Assembly (NCBI RefSeq): GCF_000701345.1
Contig: NZ_JNIJ01000028.1
Span: 29,545-93,544, forward strand
Length of the DNA stretch: 64,000 nt
Direction: 5' to 3'
Source: Bradyrhizobium sp. URHD0069
GTDB taxonomy: Bacteria; Pseudomonadota; Alphaproteobacteria; Rhizobiales; Xanthobacteraceae
Shown: positions 44,519 to 52,846 of the stretch, piece by piece
How positions within the stretch are numbered: the first letter of the stretch is position 1
Layout of the letters: each line of letters begins with the position of its first letter
The notes under the pieces: generated by a model
The model's database searches: none
The model's input: only the letters and a program-made list of their open reading frames with translations
Told to the model about the DNA's origin: nothing
Translations under genes and position numbers: made by a program

Positions 44519-44638
44519 GACATCCGGGACCGCAAGCTGATCCTGTTCATTCCCGACGGACTGCGCGCGCTGAAGGTCACGTCCGAGACAGCGCTGGCGA
44601 TGGCCGAGGTCCGCGACAAGGGCGTCAATTTCAATAGC
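44519..44638 (+). pseudogene. Remnant of a type I phosphodiesterase/alkaline phosphatase family gene
   Basis: Forty codons read RKLILFIPDGLRALKVTSET and LAMAEVRDKGVNFNSG, the conserved N-terminal metal-site region of nucleotide pyrophosphatase/phosphodiesterase enzymes (the Asp-Gly-Leu-Arg and GV.F pattern). The frame has a stop just before it (TAG at 44516) and after the NSG the sequence loses resemblance, so only this fragment survives. It lies next to the direct-repeat-flanked nuclease gene. Confidence 0.6.
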
Positions 44639-44704
44639 GGCAAACAAAAAAACCGCGGGGAAGTAAGGCCCGCCGTCGCGATATTCGCCCTTGCGATCTG
44701 AATT

Positions 44705-45286
44705 TTACATCCCGATGTCGAATACATTCGGCAATTGCGCAAGCGGCAGCGTCGCCGCGCCGACGATGCTGGCGACCAGGGTCATCAGGGTACGATTGCT
44801 GCGGCGCTTGCCGCGCATCTGGCTGGCGAGCCACTCCAGTACTTCGGTATCGACGCCGACCGCGCGCGTTGGCGCCCAGCTTTCGATCGCCGTTTCTGGC
44901 GACAGCGCGACGGTGCGCGACGGCACCGGCAGGCCGGACGCGGAGGCCGCGTGATGCACGATCGCCTTGGCCAACAAATCGTCGAAACGTCCGTCGTCGC
45001 TGCGCTCGGCGGCAGCATCGTTGATTTCAAACAGCGCTTCGGCTTCCGCCCGGCTGACCGGCTGATGCTCGACGGCAGTCGCGGTCAGGATGCGCGCGCA
45101 CCAGGCGGCGTCGTCGGCATCCAGCGCACGGGAAAAATGAACGCGGCCCTTGGTGGTGGGGCCCTCGCCGGTGATCACGCCATCGCGCACGATCGTGAGG
45201 GCAAGCGCAGCGGTGTTGCTGCAGGAGATCTTCGACGGTTCCAGCACGCCGGCGGGTTCGACGACGTTCGCGAGAGGGGCAGACAT
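44705..45286 (-). CDS. Hypothetical protein
   Basis: A 193-residue protein of unrecognised family. It begins with MSAPLANVVEPAG, has a central helical region (VSRAEAEALFEINDAAAERSDDGRFDDLLAKA), a stretch RTVALSPETAIESW and ends with MTLVASIVGAATLPLAQLPN, a possible membrane segment. The C-terminal hydrophobic helix suggests tail anchoring. Codon usage is like the neighbours and no internal stops occur. Function unknown. Confidence 0.6.
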   Translation of the reverse strand: MSAPLANVVEPAGVLEPSKISCSNTAALALTIVRDGVITGEGPTTKGRVHFSRALDADDAAWCARILTATAVEHQPVSRAEAEALFEINDAAAERSDDGRFDDLLAKAIVHHAASASGLPVPSRTVALSPETAIESWAPTRAVGVDTEVLEWLASQMRGKRRSNRTLMTLVASIVGAATLPLAQLPNVFDIGM

Positions 45287-45669
45287 TGGTACTCTTCTTC
45301 CCAGTTTCTTCTTCGAGAGCCAGCATTTTCATGCGGGCGTAAACGAGTGGTTAATGATTCGAAACTCAGATCGCGAGTTTTTTAGATGGTTGCCGATTAG
45401 TCGCCGTGACCTCCGTCACGGTTCAGGGGGCCAAGGGATCGCAACCCGGTCCGGCGATGCGGCGCGCAGGCGGCAAGATCGCGGCAGTGGGTTTTAGAAA
45501 CCGCTGTGGTTTTTCCTTGCAGCGAGGCGGGTCAAAAGAACATGCTAGGAGTTCTCAGAAAGCGCAGAAGAATATTCCCTTTTGCCCCCGGCCGTTCACT
45601 TAAGACGCGCCGCCCCCTATATTGGGAATAGCGAATTCACCTGTAACTCTAATGACATGAGGTCGTACC
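45287..45669. other. Intergenic region upstream of the peroxiredoxin gene
   Basis: About 380 bp between divergent genes. Contains a perfect 7-bp hairpin CCGTGAC/GTCACGG with a 4-nt loop (45404-45421). Promoters of both flanking genes presumably lie here; no small gene is supported. Confidence 0.5.
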
Positions 45670-46329
45670 ATGGCTCTTCAGATAGGCGCTGTGGCCCCGG
45701 ATTTCGAGGCCGAAACCACCGAAGGCAAAATCAAATTCCATGACTGGATCGGAAGCAGCTGGGCGCTTTTGTTCTCGCACCCGAAGGACTTCACCCCGGT
45801 CTGCACCACCGAACTTGGCGCGCTGGCCAAGCTGAAGCCGGAATTCGACAAGCGCGGCGTCAAGCTGATCGGGCTTAGCGTCGATCCAGTCGACCGGCAC
45901 GTGAGATGGTCCGAGGACATCAAGGAGACGCAGGGCGCGGCGCCGAATTATCCGATGATCGGCGATAGCGATTTCAAGGTATCAAAGCTGTACGACATGC
46001 TGCCGGCCTCCACCTCAGGCGACGCCGCCACGCGCACACCCGCCGACAATCAGACGGTCCGCAACGTCTTCGTCATAGGGCCGGACAAGAAGATCAAGCT
46101 GGTGCTGGTCTATCCGATGACCACCGGCCGCAACTTCCAGGAAATCCTCCGCGCCATCGATTCCCTGCAGCTAACCGCGAACCATCGCGTCGCCACCCCC
46201 TCGGACTGGAAACAGGGCGAGGACGTCATCATTGCCGGTTCGGTCACCGACGAGGAGGCCAAGGCCATCTATCCGCAAGGCTGGAAAGCGCCGAAACCCT
46301 ATATCCGGATCGTGCCACAGCCCAAGTAG
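45670..46329 (+). CDS. 1-Cys peroxiredoxin (Prx6 type)
   Basis: A 219-residue thiol peroxidase that reduces hydroperoxides. The peroxidatic site is PVCTTELG with preceding HPKDFTP; the active-site Arg lies in RNVFVIGPDKKI. The C-terminal extension (SDWKQGEDVII and AKAIYPQGWKAPKPYIRIV) marks the Prx6/AhpC-TSA C-terminal subgroup, which lacks a resolving Cys. The ATG follows GAGGTC. A single-gene unit. Confidence 0.95.
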   Translation: MALQIGAVAPDFEAETTEGKIKFHDWIGSSWALLFSHPKDFTPVCTTELGALAKLKPEFDKRGVKLIGLSVDPVDRHVRWSEDIKETQGAAPNYPMIGDSDFKVSKLYDMLPASTSGDAATRTPADNQTVRNVFVIGPDKKIKLVLVYPMTTGRNFQEILRAIDSLQLTANHRVATPSDWKQGEDVIIAGSVTDEEAKAIYPQGWKAPKPYIRIVPQPK

Positions 46330-46345
46330 GCCCCAATCCAATACT

Positions 46346-46468
46346 CGTCATTTCCCGATGTGCAATTGCACATCGGGGATGCGCCTCTTGGCGCAGACCC
46401 GGATCCATACTCCCGATGGTGGCTATGGATTCCGGGCTCGCTCGTTTCACTCGCAATCCCGAATGACG
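46346..46468. repeat. Intergenic repeat, family B, copy 1 (contains a 24-bp palindrome)
   Basis: This 120-bp element, bounded by CGTCATT and its complement AATGACG, contains a perfect 24-bp palindrome at 46354-46377 centred on TGCAATTGCA. A second, partial copy with an 18-bp palindrome lies at 59872-59949. The ATGGATTCCGGGCTCGCTCG segment is typical of Bradyrhizobium dispersed repeats. Confidence 0.8.
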
Positions 46469-46628
46469 GTTACCATTTGGCATCGTCGAATTCCCCTGCA
46501 TATTCACGGCGACTTTTTCAACTACATATCCGCCCCGCATGAAGTTGCAGCGCTGCAACGAGCTTTACATGCGCCATCCCCGGTGAAAGCATCGCGTACG
46601 CGACATTGACAGGTTGGGGATCGCCGCC

Positions 46629-48200
46629 ATGGAAACTAAACCTTCCCGAGACATGCGTGCCTCGGCGCTAACGGGCTTTCTTATCGCCATGCTGCTGGCA
46701 GCGCTGCCGGTTGCGGTATGGCTCGATTTGAAAAATCTCACAGAGGACGCGCTCAGAAGGCAGGCGACCGATCTCAATTCCGTCGTCAGCAGCGTCCGCG
46801 CCTATTACGCCTCAAATGTCGTAGGACGGGTTTTGGCACATCCTGGCGCGACCCAGGTCGTCCACAACTACGAGGCCATTCCGGGTGCGATTCCTATTCC
46901 CGCAACGCTGTCACTGGAGCTTGGCAAGGTCATAAGCGAACAACAGCAGAATATCAGCTATCGGTTCGTTTCCGACTTTCCTTTCAAAAACCGGGCGTCG
47001 CATCAATTGGACGAGTTTGAGAAGGCTTCCCTAAAAAGCCTGCGCGGTAATCCCGACCAGAAGCTCATCGACGCAGCCAATTCATTGTTTAGCGACCGTG
47101 TCCGGCTGGTCGCCCCGGTCATCATGGGCCCCGCTTGTGTCAGTTGCCACAACGTCCATCCTGAGAGCCCGAAGCGCGACTGGAAAGTCGGCGACGTCCG
47201 CGGCATTCAGGAGGTCTCGATCACGCAGCCCATCGCCGCCAATATTTTTTCGTTCAAGTACCTCCTTGCCTATTTCGCTCTCGCCGCGATCAGCGGCGTA
47301 TCGTTTCTGGGCTTGCAACGCCGTCAAGCCAGGCAAATCCAGGGCATGAACCGCGAGCTCGAAACGACCAATGACTTTCTCGCAGCGCTTTCGCTAAAGA
47401 TCTCGCGGTATATTCCACCCCAGATATACAAAAGTATTTTCAGCGGCGAGAAGGACGTGACAATTCATACCGAGAGAAAGAAATTGACGATCTTCTTCTC
47501 GGATATCCAGAATTTCACGGCCACCACCGAGCGTCTGCAGCCGGAGCAGATTACTCAGCTGCTCAACGAATATTTCACCGAAATGTCCCAGATCGCCCAT
47601 GAGCATGGCGGCACAATCGATAAATTCATCGGCGACGCGATGCTGATCTTCTTCGGCGACCCCGAAACAAGAGGCGACAGGGCTGATGCCCAGGCATGCC
47701 TGCGGATGGCTTGGGGCATGCAGCGTCGCCTTCTCGAACTCAACGCAAAATGGCGGGCCGCGGGGATTGAGCATCCGTTCAAATCGCGAATGGGCATCAA
47801 CTCCGGCTATTGCAACGTTGGCAATTTCGGGAGCTCGGACCGAATGGACTACACGATCATCGGGGCAGAGGCCAATCTGGCGGCGCGACTGCAGGCCATC
47901 GCCGAGCCGGGCGGCATCGTCATCAGCTATGAAACATTTGCGTTGGTGAGTGACGTCATTGCCGCCCATCCGTTGCCGCCGATCACGATGAAAGGCATCA
48001 GCCGTGAAGTCATTCCCTATTCGGTGGATAGTGTGCTCGACGCCTCGGCCAGAGGTGAAGTCATCGTCGAGCGCATGAAGGGGCTGGATTTTTACCTCGA
48101 TCCCTCGATCGTGGATGCGCAAGGCGCCGATCGCATCCGGTCGATATTAGGAGACGCGATGGCTACGCTTGATCGACGACAACCAAAACCGACGCAGTAG
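46629..48200 (+). CDS. Adenylate cyclase with periplasmic heme-c sensory domain (DUF3365)
   Basis: The 523-residue protein has one N-terminal membrane helix (about 14-32), a periplasmic DUF3365-like domain with CxxCH (CVSCH, residues 170-174) for covalent heme c, a second membrane helix (211-229), a short linker and a class III cyclase domain (285-480). In the cyclase the metal Asp is in FFSDIQNFT (292), the second in FIGDAMLIFFG, the adenine-specifying Lys and Asp are in IDKFIG and DYTIIG, and the transition-state Asn and Arg in ANLAARLQ. It probably converts a redox or gas signal at the heme into cAMP. A longer start (TTG, 46614) is open. Confidence 0.9.
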   Translation: METKPSRDMRASALTGFLIAMLLAALPVAVWLDLKNLTEDALRRQATDLNSVVSSVRAYYASNVVGRVLAHPGATQVVHNYEAIPGAIPIPATLSLELGKVISEQQQNISYRFVSDFPFKNRASHQLDEFEKASLKSLRGNPDQKLIDAANSLFSDRVRLVAPVIMGPACVSCHNVHPESPKRDWKVGDVRGIQEVSITQPIAANIFSFKYLLAYFALAAISGVSFLGLQRRQARQIQGMNRELETTNDFLAALSLKISRYIPPQIYKSIFSGEKDVTIHTERKKLTIFFSDIQNFTATTERLQPEQITQLLNEYFTEMSQIAHEHGGTIDKFIGDAMLIFFGDPETRGDRADAQACLRMAWGMQRRLLELNAKWRAAGIEHPFKSRMGINSGYCNVGNFGSSDRMDYTIIGAEANLAARLQAIAEPGGIVISYETFALVSDVIAAHPLPPITMKGISREVIPYSVDSVLDASARGEVIVERMKGLDFYLDPSIVDAQGADRIRSILGDAMATLDRRQPKPTQ

Positions 48201-48280
48201 GACGGACTTTGGAATCGCTTTAACACCTCTACGAATCCCGCTATCGTCAGGGATTCGACAAAACCCTGGGGGACGACGAT

Positions 48281-48592
48281 ATGGACGACGAAAAACCCAT
48301 CCTGGAGCAAGCCGCAGATGCGATGAGCAGCGCCGCCAACGCGACCACGGACGCTGCCAAGACAGCGGTCAAAAAGGTCAGGAAGGCCGCCAAGAAAATC
48401 GCGAAGAAGATGACGCCGAGGAAGAAAGCGGCGAAGAAATCCAAGAAGGCCGTCAAGAAATCTTCGGCGAAAAAGTCGCCGAAAAAGGCTGCCAAGAAAG
48501 CCCGCAAGAAAGCCGGCAACAAAGCCAGCAAGAAAGCCGCTAACAAGAAAGCCGCTAAAAAGAAAAAGAAGGCCAGGAAGTCGAAGCGCTGA
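48281..48592 (+). CDS. Histone H1-like Lys/Ala-rich DNA-binding protein
   Basis: A 103-residue protein. After an acidic N-terminus (MDDEKPILEQAADAMSSAAN) come many KKAAKK-type repeats, nearly 45 percent lysine overall. Such proteins (AlgP/HctB/histone H1-like) coat DNA and compact the nucleoid. A downstream hairpin lies at 48614-48641. It follows the cyclase by 80 bp and may share transcription. The repeat structure makes length variable between strains. Confidence 0.9.
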   Translation: MDDEKPILEQAADAMSSAANATTDAAKTAVKKVRKAAKKIAKKMTPRKKAAKKSKKAVKKSSAKKSPKKAAKKARKKAGNKASKKAANKKAAKKKKKARKSKR

Positions 48593-48613
48593 TCGCTGAT
48601 CCCGGCGCGCAAA

Positions 48614-48641
48614 GAGCCTCCGGAAGAGGGTCCGGGGGCTC
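48614..48641. terminator. Possible intrinsic hairpin between convergent genes
   Basis: A 10-bp stem GAGCCTCCGG/CCGGGGGCTC (one G-T pair) with an 8-nt loop lies 20 bp after the histone-like gene stop. No long T run follows, so termination efficiency is uncertain. Confidence 0.5.
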
Positions 48642-48659
48642 TTGGCGACTTAAGCTTAG

Positions 48660-49538
48660 TCAGGCTCGCGCGGGCCGGTTGACGAGAAACACCGCGCCGG
48701 CGCAGGCAATCATGCCCGCTATCGCAACCGTGTCGAGCCGCTCGCCGAACAGGACATACGCCATCACGGCGGTGACCGCCGGAACAAGGTAGAACAGGCT
48801 CGCTACGGAGGTAGCCGCCGAGCGCCGGATCAGCCAGTATAACAGCCCGATCGATCCGATCGATAGCACCACCGCAAGCCAGGCCAGCGACAACACGAAC
48901 TCGCTGGTCCAGTGCACCACATTGGTCTCCAACAGCCCCGCGCCGATGCCAAAGAAAAGCATCACCGCGATGTACTGCACGAGATTGCCCGCCCGCCAGT
49001 CGATCCGGCCGCAATAGCGCCTCTGGTACAGCGTGCCTAAGGTGATGCCGACCAGCGACACGCCCGAGGCCAGCCATCCCCAGCCCGCCTCCCCGCTCAT
49101 CGGGCGATCGTGCAGGATCAGCACCACGCCGCCGAGCCCTAGCAATAGCCCCGTCCATTGCAGCGGGGTGACGCGTTCGCCGAGCCAGCGGTTCGCCAGG
49201 GTCGAAGTAAGGATGGGCTGCAGGCCTGGAATCAACGCCGAAAGGCCGGCAGGGATCGAATGCGCGATCGCGATCGCGGTCCCGCCGAGATAAAGTCCAT
49301 GCACCAGAATGCCCGCGACCACGCTGTGGGCAATACCGATGCGGTCAGGCCATTTCGGCCTTGCGATCGCAAAGATGATCGCCATCAGCCCGACCACCAC
49401 GGCCATGCGGATCGCGAGATAGGTCAGCGGTTCAGCATTGTGCAGCACATACTTGGTGGCGATAAAGCCGGTACTCCAAAGCACGACGAAAACCGCCGGC
49501 GCCGCGCGGGCAGCAAGATTCTCAGGATTATGATTCAT
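48660..49538 (-). CDS. EamA/DMT family permease
   Basis: A 292-residue integral membrane protein with ten predicted helices arranged as two EamA repeats. Seen are FVVLWSTGFIATKYVL, IAIAHSIPAGLSALIPGLQPILTSTLANRWLGERV in the first repeat, and SLFYLVPAVTAVMAYVLFGERLDTVAIAG in the second. It is likely a metabolite exporter; substrate unknown. The last helix is followed by NRPARA. Confidence 0.92.
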   Translation of the reverse strand: MNHNPENLAARAAPAVFVVLWSTGFIATKYVLHNAEPLTYLAIRMAVVVGLMAIIFAIARPKWPDRIGIAHSVVAGILVHGLYLGGTAIAIAHSIPAGLSALIPGLQPILTSTLANRWLGERVTPLQWTGLLLGLGGVVLILHDRPMSGEAGWGWLASGVSLVGITLGTLYQRRYCGRIDWRAGNLVQYIAVMLFFGIGAGLLETNVVHWTSEFVLSLAWLAVVLSIGSIGLLYWLIRRSAATSVASLFYLVPAVTAVMAYVLFGERLDTVAIAGMIACAGAVFLVNRPARA

Positions 49539-49808
49539 GCCGACCTGAGTGCCCGATCATGTGTTGTGCCGCAATGCCGATCTGCGCGGGCTCGCTCGCG
49601 CGGGATGACATGACTCGGATGGGAAGTAAGCAATCGCTAGACGCGCGCCGGAAATACGGCGCGTCCGTTTCAACGCGTTCGAATTGATGAAGAGCGGGAA
49701 ATCCTTCCGCGGCGTGCGCCGGATGCTGCGCACCGCGCCTCCCTTGGCCGTCATCGCCCGACATGTGCGGACGTGGGGACGCTTTAGGCCAGCGGGCTCA
49801 TCCCAAGA

Positions 49809-50255
49809 TCAAAACTCTTCCGGGCAGGGATCGACGATCTTCCAGAGTTCTGTGCCGTTCTTGACCTTCTTCATCTCGGTGGTCAGCCCGCCGTTGCGGT
49901 GGATCCAGTCTTTCACCGGCTCCGGATAGTAGGACATCAGGTCCGATGTCCCCTCAGAACTGGTGACCTTGATCCCGAAGGTGAAGGCCTTGTCGTAATA
50001 GGCCTGATGAAAGCCAAGGCTGGCGCGCGGCGTCACGCAAATCTTGTTCATCGGCACGATGCCGAACACCAGCGTGCAGGCCGAATTGCAGATGCCGTCG
50101 ATGATCACGCGCTCGCGGCGATCACGGATGCGCTGGTACTTTACCTTGTATTCCTCGACGTAACCGCCGTGATCCCTGGTGATGCGCAGATCCGCGCGGG
50201 CCGGCGCGGCGACCAAAAGCGGAAGCAACAGCAGGGCGAAAGGCGTGATGCGCAT
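49809..50255 (-). CDS. Secreted ClpP-like fold protein (COG3904-like)
   Basis: A 148-residue protein with a signal peptide (ends near PARAD, residue 22). The central VIIDGICNSACTLVFGIVP has a Ser-Ala-Cys pattern and MNKICVTPRASLGFHQAYYD follows; these match the compact ClpP/crotonase-like periplasmic family where Ser and His lie near the active site. Whether it is catalytic is unclear because the third residue cannot be assigned. It is monocistronic. Length is short for the family. Confidence 0.65.
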   Translation of the reverse strand: MRITPFALLLLPLLVAAPARADLRITRDHGGYVEEYKVKYQRIRDRRERVIIDGICNSACTLVFGIVPMNKICVTPRASLGFHQAYYDKAFTFGIKVTSSEGTSDLMSYYPEPVKDWIHRNGGLTTEMKKVKNGTELWKIVDPCPEEF

Positions 50256-50488
50256 GGATCGGTCGAGAACCGGTAGAGCCTGTCGGGACGCGGGAAACCC
50301 GGTCCCCTAAGCAGACCAGAGGGCAAAACTCTGGCCGGACTGTGTTGGAGCCTCCTTAAGCACCCCGAACGGAGCGAAAAATCCCGTCCTGCGACGAATT
50401 TTCCTCCCTTTTTGGGGTATTGCGGTCTGGATGAGAACCGTACTTGGCCTAGAATGCCCCGCGTCATCCGATTTTTTGGAGAATCCAG

Positions 50489-50740
50489 ATGTCCCACCCA
50501 AAAATCCTTTTTGCCGCCGCCATTCTGACCGCCCTGGCCGTGGCACCGAGCTTGGCGCAGGCCCGGACCCACTATCCTCGGCTTTATGGGTTACCCTACG
50601 AAATCAGCTACAATCACAATTACGGCCCCGGCCCCCGGCCCGGCACCTTCACCTATTATGACGGTCCTTCGACCGTTCACTGTGCGCAGAGCGCGGCGAC
50701 CTATCGCGGCGCGGATCGCCGCCGCTATCCCTGCAACTGA
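50489..50740 (+). CDS. Small secreted hypothetical protein
   Basis: An 83-residue protein with a signal peptide (ending near AQAR, residue 26) and a mature region of 57 residues rich in Tyr, Pro, Gly and Arg (YPRLYGLPYEISYNHNYGPG) with two cysteines near the C-terminus (HCAQ and YPCN). Similar short Tyr/Gly-rich secreted proteins are widespread in Bradyrhizobium and uncharacterised. Start follows a GGAGAATCC-like site. Confidence 0.7.
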   Translation: MSHPKILFAAAILTALAVAPSLAQARTHYPRLYGLPYEISYNHNYGPGPRPGTFTYYDGPSTVHCAQSAATYRGADRRRYPCN

Positions 50741-51148
50741 TCCGGCCGATATCGTCTGCCAGCGCGCACGTCTCGAACCCATCGCCCGGAATTCCGGGCG
50801 ATGGACAACACCGGCCGAAAGACCGTTGAGGCCGATACCGATCTCGTAGCGTGGACGCCGCGCGGCGATGTCGTTGAACTGCAGTGACGGCAGCGACGCG
50901 TCGCCGACTAGGTCGACGAAAAGGCGGCCAACACGCGCGCCGTTTTTGTGGCCGGTTATCGAATTTCCCCGGACGAACTTGGTACAAATCGGCAAACAGG
51001 TGTTCCGCCGACAGGGACACTGGACCGTAGCCCTTCTCCGCCAACTCTGATAATCGAAGGCGCCCGAATATCTTTCGGCCGATGATTTTCACTGCCTGGT
51101 TAGTGCCCAAGAAATCGGGGATCCCGCTAACTCATTGAAAACATTGAT
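50741..51148. other. Intergenic region with a possible degraded reading frame
   Basis: About 400 bp upstream of tRNA-Arg. On the minus strand two frames look protein-like in succession (SLSAEHLFADLYQVRPGKF in one, then GHKNGARVGRLFVDLVGDA and PSLQFNDIAARRP in the other), as if a gene had been frameshifted. No family is recognised, so no gene is called. Confidence 0.3.
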
Positions 51149-51225
51149 GCGCTCGTAGCTCAGCTGGATAGAGCATCGGACTTCGAATCCGAGGGTCGGG
51201 AGTTCGAATCTCTCCGAGCGCGCCA
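51149..51225 (+). tRNA. tRNA-Arg (TCG)
   Basis: A 77-nt tRNA: acceptor GCGCTCG/CGAGCGC, D arm GCTCAGCTGGATAGAGC, anticodon stem-loop TCGGA-CTTCGAA-TCCGA with anticodon TCG, T arm GGGAG-TTCGAAT-CTCTC, discriminator G and encoded CCA. It reads CGN arginine codons starting with CGA. tRNA-Arg genes of this sort are frequent integration sites for genomic islands, and a copy of its 3' end lies at 52228. Confidence 0.97.
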
Positions 51226-51452
51226 GCCGTCCACGGTCCGTTCCGGAGACATAGGGAACAGGTCGTACCTAAGGCATGGGTAACACTTTCCCCAAGTTTC
51301 GAAGCTGCACTCGGCATTAGCCGGAAAGCCAACGACGCCACAAACCCGCTCCCACCACGTGATGCGGGTGCCTCGTCTTCGCCTCGGAACCGCTACTCGA
51401 AGATCCTTCTCGTACGGCACGACCTGAACGGGTGCGACGCCACGCGATTTGA

Positions 51453-51638
51453 ATGATCCTGCCGGAACTTCGCTTAAAACCTGAACGTTGCTTCGGTGTA
51501 TTCGATTCCGGAGAATGCAATGACCGTGGAGATCGCGATCCCGTGAAGCTGTTTCGCCGGTGCGGTTCCGACGAAGCCGTTTTCTTGCCAAGCGAAGACA
51601 TCCTGAAACAGGCGCCTGATATCAATACTCTCGATTAA
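51453..51638 (+). CDS. Possible small protein in tRNA-Arg scar
   Basis: A 61-residue ORF, MILPELRLKPERCFGVFDSG at the start and SEDILKQAPDINTLD at the end. No ribosome binding site is clear and no family is recognised. It ends 17 bases before the strongly marked 54-residue ORF that follows, so coupling is possible. Weak call. Confidence 0.25.
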   Translation: MILPELRLKPERCFGVFDSGECNDRGDRDPVKLFRRCGSDEAVFLPSEDILKQAPDINTLD

Positions 51639-51655
51639 CTAGCGGAGGTCCGACC

Positions 51656-51820
51656 ATGTGGTGGACCCTGATCATCGGTCTGGTTCTTGCTTACCCGGCA
51701 TTCGAGATGGTCGAGGAATGGCGCCTTCAGCGCGCCGCCCAGAAAGACCTTGTTGAAATGCGGAGACACGCAGCCTCTGGCCACCGGTGGGATGCCACAC
51801 GAGGCCAATGGGTGGGGTGA
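51656..51820 (+). CDS. Small single-pass membrane protein (54 residues)
   Basis: An ATG with GGAGG nine bases upstream opens a 54-codon frame. It has one N-terminal membrane helix (WWTLIIGLVLAYPAFEMV) and a charged helical tail with RLQRAAQKDLVEMRRHA and a WDATRGQWVG ending. Too short for most gene callers. It lies in the 1-kb segment between tRNA-Arg and the copy of its 3' end. Confidence 0.55.
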   Translation: MWWTLIIGLVLAYPAFEMVEEWRLQRAAQKDLVEMRRHAASGHRWDATRGQWVG

Positions 51821-51834
51821 TTTATAGGTCCACC

Positions 51835-51918
51835 ATGCGTTTCCTCGCAGTCGTCACCGTTGCCGGTCTTTTCCTGCTTTGCTCTGTATTGCTCAGTTCG
51901 CCCTCGGCTAGTGCGTAG
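51835..51918 (+). CDS. 27-residue ORF that is essentially a signal peptide
   Basis: MRFLAVVTVAGLFLL through SSPSASA followed at once by TAG. It has a basic n-region, a hydrophobic core and a canonical A-x-A cleavage site exactly at the end. It may be the 5' end of a secreted-protein gene cut by a nonsense mutation, or a tiny peptide. It follows the 54-residue ORF by 14 bases. Confidence 0.4.
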   Translation: MRFLAVVTVAGLFLLCSVLLSSPSASA

Positions 51919-52227
51919 CACAACTCGCCTACCCCTCACCTCTCCTCGTCCGGATGTAGTCAAGCTAGCAAGGGATCTCCCGCACTTTCGTCAGCTTGAT
52001 CATGTGAACCGGAAGCGCGCAGCACCGCGACCGGCATCTCAGCGCAGCCTCAAGCCGTCGGCCGGAGCGTTCCGCCGTGCCACCATCGGGTCCGGACGTG
52101 GTCGGCCAAGGCGAAGCACGCGAGGTTAGACGGAGCGGAGGTTCGCCCGCGTCACTGAATCGCCGCTCGCGAACAGTGTAACCTCATGTCCAAGCTCAAC
52201 CGATTCCTATGCTCAGTCACGCCGCTT

Positions 52228-52254
52228 GGAGTTCGCATCTCTCCAAGCGCGCCA
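52228..52254 (+). repeat. Copy of the tRNA-Arg 3' end (candidate attachment-site scar)
   Basis: Matches the last 27 nt of tRNA-Arg(TCG), 51199-51225 (T arm, acceptor and CCA), at 25 of 27 positions in the same orientation. It cannot form a tRNA alone. Its position about 1 kb downstream fits an attR-type duplication left by site-specific integration. Confidence 0.85.
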
Positions 52255-52259
52255 ACTGG

Positions 52260-52712
52260 CTACCAGGTGCCGAAGTCGAAGAAGCCAAATCGCGGCTGCT
52301 GCGCCATCAGAATCCTCGGCGGGGCTACATGGCTCTTCGCAACCTTGCGTTTTCGTTGCAGCTTCGGCTCCGGCTTTGTCGGATTTGATGATGCTGACTG
52401 GCTTGCATCGGACGATGGCAGTTGCGCGAGCGCCTCCCGCGCACCCGCCTTCGCCGAGACGCCGGCAGCCGTTGTCGGGACCGGCGCAGGGACGCTGGAC
52501 CCTGCCTGCGCGGTCGGTAGAGGAACGATGGTAGGAATGCTGGTATCAAACACGACGCGCTCCGGCCATTTCCGATCGGAGTGAATGCGAATAGGCGGCA
52601 TACCAGCTTCGGTCCTGTCCGCAGCCGGTGTCTTCGGCAGGAATGCATCCGAAACAAACAGCAGCGCCAGCAACACGCCGCCGACAAATAAAAAATACCG
52701 GGCCAAAGGCAT
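52260..52712 (-). CDS. Hypothetical membrane-anchored protein
   Basis: A 150-residue protein with an N-terminal membrane helix (ARYFLFVGGVLLALLFVS, 4-21), a short conserved-looking segment GMPPIRIHSDRKWPERVVFD, a disordered Ala/Pro/Ser region and a basic C-terminus ending QQPRFGFFDFGTW. It is of a kind common in Bradyrhizobium, likely periplasmic with unknown function. Its stop codon lies six bases from the tRNA-Arg 3' fragment, so an integration event ended exactly beside this gene. Confidence 0.6.
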   Translation of the reverse strand: MPLARYFLFVGGVLLALLFVSDAFLPKTPAADRTEAGMPPIRIHSDRKWPERVVFDTSIPTIVPLPTAQAGSSVPAPVPTTAAGVSAKAGAREALAQLPSSDASQSASSNPTKPEPKLQRKRKVAKSHVAPPRILMAQQPRFGFFDFGTW

Positions 52713-52846
52713 TTTAGTATCGCTCCATCCGCGCTGCGGCCGCGGATCCTCCGTTTAACTGGGGTTGGCGCGATTGGTTCCTAGTGCTGCCATGGGCTAA
52801 TAACGACGATGTTACCGCTCCGTTAGCCTTGCGGCAGGTCCCGGCG

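Noticed and set aside
44781..45385. Plus-strand open frame over the 193-residue hypothetical
   Set aside because: Arg/Gly-rich antisense reading with no domain; the minus-strand frame has a more protein-like composition and a conventional start.
50591..51110. Pair of overlapping minus-strand frames that together look protein-like
   Set aside because: Could be a frameshifted gene but no family is recognised and the start overlaps a secreted-protein gene; reported only as an intergenic note.
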